Source: Progne subis subis (lineage: Eukaryota; Chordata; Aves; Passeriformes; Hirundinidae). From it: DNA of 64,000 bases. This document shows, piece after piece, positions 60,126 through 64,000 of the stretch. The notes beneath the pieces are model-generated. The model made no database searches, was not told where the DNA came from, and saw only the letters and a list, made by a program, of their open reading frames with translations. Both the position numbers and the translations under genes were made by a program. The stretch is from NCBI GenBank assembly GCA_022316685.1, contig JAKJHU010000005.1:10518707-10582706 (forward strand), in the 5' to 3' direction. Within the stretch, counting starts at the first letter, position 1. Each line of letters opens with the position of its first letter.

Positions 60126-63100
60126 CTGAAATCACAAAGATGCTTTGCAATAACCACTGACTAGAAACAACAGGAACAGCATTTCCAGATGCTGCAAAGT
60201 GACTTGAACAGATAAAACATGCTCTCAAAAGTTACTCAAGTACTTAAAAACCTATATCCTTTCATTGAAATAGCAGGAAATATGTCACAGGTGCACTTCT
60301 GAGAATGACTCTTTTACTTTGTAAATTGAAAAAAAAAAGGAAGTGTTAAACATCATTTTCTCTCTATGGTGAGTCTAGAATGTAGAAAGCAGTTGCTCCT
60401 AAACACCTAAGAAAAGAATTTTCCAGAGATGTTGAAACTGATATGGAAGATCCTACATACAGCTTTGGGGTAAATAACTGGAATCAATTAATAGGCAGAT
60501 AAATAATCTTACCAAGAGAGCAGCAAAGAGTGTTTGTCTGGAAAGGCCTCTAGTGCAAAAAAGCAGAATATCTGTCAATGCCTCATGTTCTCACTGGCTG
60601 TCAATATAACTTTTAGCATAACTCAAACTAGAGTTACAACAGTATAACACGAAACTAAAAGTACTTGGACTTTTGTCCATAAATACATACAGTCTCCATA
60701 TCATGTGTTTTCTTTTGCCACCATCACTCAAAGATGATGAGGGCTCTAGAGAATCTCTCTTATGAGGAGAGACTGAGGGAGCTGGGCTTGTTTGGTCTAG
60801 AGTAGCCTGAGAGTGGATCTTATTATCTCAAAGGCTTGTGCCGAGAAGACGGTGCCAGGCTCTTTTCAGTGGTGCCCAGTAAGAGGATGAGGAGCATCTC
60901 ATTTAGCATAAATTAAAGTACAAGAAGTTCCATCTCAACATGAGGAAGAGCTTCTTTACACTGAGGGCAGCAGAGCACTGGAAGAGGCTGCCCAGGAAGG
61001 TTGAGGAGTCTCCCTCTCTGGAGACATTCAAAACCCACCAAGACAAGTCCCTGTATAACCTGTTTTAGAGGACCCTGCCTTGGCAGGGGGGTTGGACTGG
61101 CTGATGGCCAGAGGTCCCTTCCAACCATTATGATTCTGTGACTGACTTGTGAAAATCGGCTCAGCTGCTTAGCAGGGCTTTGTTGGAATCACACAGGGAC
61201 CACTCAGACTCTCATCTACACAGATATGAATATACGTATCAGTTACTTCTCTTACAGGCACCTCATGATGAGGGACGCCCACAGCTTAATTTGGGGATGC
61301 TTATTTCAAACCCTTATATCCTCTAATTCTTTGTCACAGTTCAAGAGTAACTCTAAAACAGTATTTTGCATTTCTGCTCATGTTTCAAAGGCAGATTTGC
61401 ATGTTCAAGGAATACCGAGCTACTCTTTAAATCTTTTTACTCTTAAACCGGAGGTGAAAGGCAGCTATTTTGTGCTGAGACAAAGGGAAGGTAAAGACAA
61501 AACTTTTGTGCTCTGGGATGCTCAATCTGCCAAGAATCTTTTGAAGACACTTGTGGGCGAGAAGCTGTCTTCAAATGAAGAAGCAGGAGAGAAATGAGAG
61601 TTGGCAGGAAGGATCTCAAAATTGTTTCAAGTTGTCAACTTGTCATTTTCAGGGACTTTTATGTGCACTTTAAAATGGTTTTGTATTATTTCAACTTTCT
61701 GATATTTCTCATGGGAATTATGCTTCTGTACATATCAGAGAGAAGCTGTGTGTTCCTCAAGGTAATTCTTCTACAGCTAGGCATTGTATGCCTCTCGTTT
61801 TCTCTTAGTTTTCAGCCCTCTGATTAACCTACAACGGGATTTAATTCATGTTTCTCAGAGAAGAAAAAGATAGGCAGGTCAGAACTAAACAAGGCAAGCT
61901 GATCATGGATCATGGTTAATTATGGAACTACCATAATGAAAAAACTGTCTCCTTTGGATATATGTCTTCAGATAAAACTTCCAGCTGATCCCCATGACAA
62001 GAGGAAGAGGAGTGATTACTTTGTCCAGCAGTTTTCTCTCTCTCTGTCTCTCAAAGTTCTAGAATTAGACTGCTGCAAAGGCAGCAAAGGGGTGGATGTG
62101 GGCTGCAGCATCCTCCCAGGACAGTGTGGCTCCACTGGTAGGCATGCACTGCCTACAGGACCTTCAGTGACTATTGGACCTTTACACAGAATAACTGATA
62201 AACAGATTCAAAATCAAATGGAGGTTTCATCTAGGGTAATGTCTAGAAGTGAATCACTGGATCAGTCACCCCTCAAAAGTACTTTCCAGCCACCACATCC
62301 ACTGTGTATCAGCAAGCCTTGAACACTGAGCTCTGTAAATGTGCAACAGCTCTGCAGGCAGTAGTTGTGGCTGACTAGTACAATTAGTAGATGTAGCTCA
62401 GCAGTTCTGCAGGTAGCAGGGCACTAAAAATCACTGAGTTAAAAAGCACAAATTCAGGACCTCCTAATTTGGTCTAGGACAGATAACAGGACTGTTCAAG
62501 CTGGATAAAAAGAACTTTTATTTGGGTAATCCAAGTATCAAGGTTTTTCCTCTGTCAATTTAATAGAAATAGTCCCAGTAAAATGACGGCTCTGCAAAAC
62601 TAGTAGAATATATATATTCTATAAATATTAAAAATATAGTTACTACTTGAAGTAGTTTCATAATTGCCTACTTTAAAAATACATTGAGTAGCCCACAAGA
62701 GCCTTTAAAGGCAAGGATATCTGCTGCAGAGACCACAGAGCAATACTTTGCGATTTTAAACAAAAACACATGAATGAGGACTTGTAGATAATACTGAAGA
62801 CCATACTTGGTGCTTTTGCACACATTCTTGCCTGTGATAAAATCCAGTAAGATGCAGAGTCACTTGAAAAAAAATAAAGATACAGGAAGTGTGGACAACT
62901 ATATAAAACCAGACATAAAATACTTTCCACTGTACAGTGCTTAAAACAACAGACAGTGATATCTCAATCATCTTTCTCTGTCTCACACACATTCCCAATC
63001 CAGTAAGAAACTGCATGCTTTTTGTCTACTGATGAAAAAATTGTAGTCTAATTTATAACTAATAAAAATATTCCTACCCTATCTAGCATGTTAATATTTT

Positions 63101-64000
63101 GCTGCAGGAGGATGACATACTTAAGGGATCTTTCTTGCCCTAGTGAAAGTCAATGTGGAAAGAGAAACAGGACAGACATCCTCAGCAAGATGGAGCCCTG
63201 AAACTCTCATCAGAAAATAAGACGGGGTTTGTTTCTCCTACTGTTCCCAGTTGAAAGCTAGACTAGATGACAACTCAAGACTGCTCAGTACTCTAATTAC
63301 TCTAATATTGTAGAAATGCTGAGCAGACCCATTGGTGATTATCACAAGAGCTTCTTTAGGTTAGCTCCAGTTTTCCACGCTTCTGGTATCCTTTCAGCTG
63401 ATGAAGTTTTCTGGATTGTAGGGTTGTCTCACAATGCTGTGTTTTGCCACTCGCACAGCTCTTGTGTTGGCACAGACGGAGAAAGGAATGGAAAAGAAAC
63501 CTCAAAGGTGATGTTTTCACCTCCTAAGACTACTGTACCTAACACATCACCCAAAAACTGTGGGGCTGGTGTTAGGGCAACTTTCCCCCAAAAGCATCCC
63601 ACTATTTCAGAGCAGCTAAGAGTTTGCTCCAACAGCCTAATTCTCTTTCCATCTAATTTAAAACTAATTTACCTGTGGAGATGAAAAAGCTTCAGTGGAA
63701 CCTATATTTAAGTATGTGCCTATGTGCTGTATTGAATTAAAATGTCTCTGCAGGCAAAGCACAGTAAATTGCACTGAGAGTGCTGGCAAAGTAAAGGACA
63801 TTTTTAATAGGTAAGAACAGTAAAAACTTCAATGTGAGTTAAAGATTTTACATGGAATACTGACTGTACAAACATGTATGCACATCACTTAGCAAAATGT
63901 ATAGTAATTAATCACTGGAATTTTTCCTCTCTCAGAATAACTTGCTTCTTGACAATTAATAATTCTAGCAAGTTTTCAATAATTGTGAGAGCCAAAGCAG
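60126..64000 (-). other. TULP4: TULP4 intron continuing beyond the window
   Basis: I found no exon matching the TULP4 region that should precede VVVQWC, so the intron runs past the window edge. It contains the CR1 at 60725-61141. Two plus-strand open frames (61912-62322 and 63316-63684) are unexplained and probably chance. Confidence 0.8.
60725..61141 (+). mobile_element. CR1 LINE 3' fragment
   Basis: It contains the CR1 landmarks CTCTCTTATGAGGAGAGACT, GAGGGAGCTGGGC, GGCAGCAGAGCACTGGAAGA, GGCTGCCCAGG and GGTCCCTTCCAACC, ending TGATTCTGTGA. It is 5'-truncated in a TULP4 intron, antisense to the gene. It is well preserved, hence a relatively recent copy. Confidence 0.95.

Noticed and set aside
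1..64000. Search for CRISPR arrays, operons, tRNA or rRNA genes
   Set aside because: No regularly spaced repeats, no tRNA-like cloverleaf with intact boxes and no rRNA similarity were seen; the composition is that of a vertebrate nuclear genome.

Overview
The window looks like avian nuclear DNA. It has long introns, CpG-island promoters, CR1 LINE copies that end in the ATTCTGTG-type 3' repeat, retroviral solo LTRs and a few MIR relics. No bacterial, plasmid, phage or CRISPR architecture is present. The species cannot be fixed from the sequence alone.

Two conserved vertebrate genes lie on the minus strand, in the same relative order and orientation as in human 6q25 (TULP4 then TMEM181). The right-hand two thirds is the 3' part of TULP4 (tubby-like protein 4). 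Nine consecutive coding exons (59959-60125 down to 36134-36250) keep an unbroken reading frame across every junction. They encode part of the WD40 region, the SOCS box, the split tubby domain and the large low-complexity exon. The N-terminal exons lie beyond position 64000. A long 3' UTR is inferred below 36133, possibly ending near the AATAAA at 28360-28365.

About 16 kb of intergenic DNA (roughly 12.4-28.1 kb) separates TULP4 from TMEM181. It holds old CR1 LINEs, one degenerate LTR and a cluster of three solo LTRs (22.6-25.0 kb), each with a perfect 6-bp target-site duplication. Two of the three belong to the same family in opposite orientation.

The left 12 kb is the 5' end of TMEM181. A CpG island at 11.7-12.4 kb carries the long first coding exon (11898-12028). 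A second CpG island at 3.4-4.1 kb carries what looks like an alternative first exon of only eight coding bases (3801-3808) that ends in the same splice phase. The remaining TMEM181 exons lie to the left of position 1.

I found no clearly undescribed system. The items most worth a second look are the two phase-matched TMEM181 first exons, the CR1-bracketed alternative promoter, the inverted LTR pair, the GC- and Pro/Ala-driven remodelling of the TULP4 large exon, and an unexplained open frame in the presumed TULP4 3' UTR (31.2-31.6 kb).
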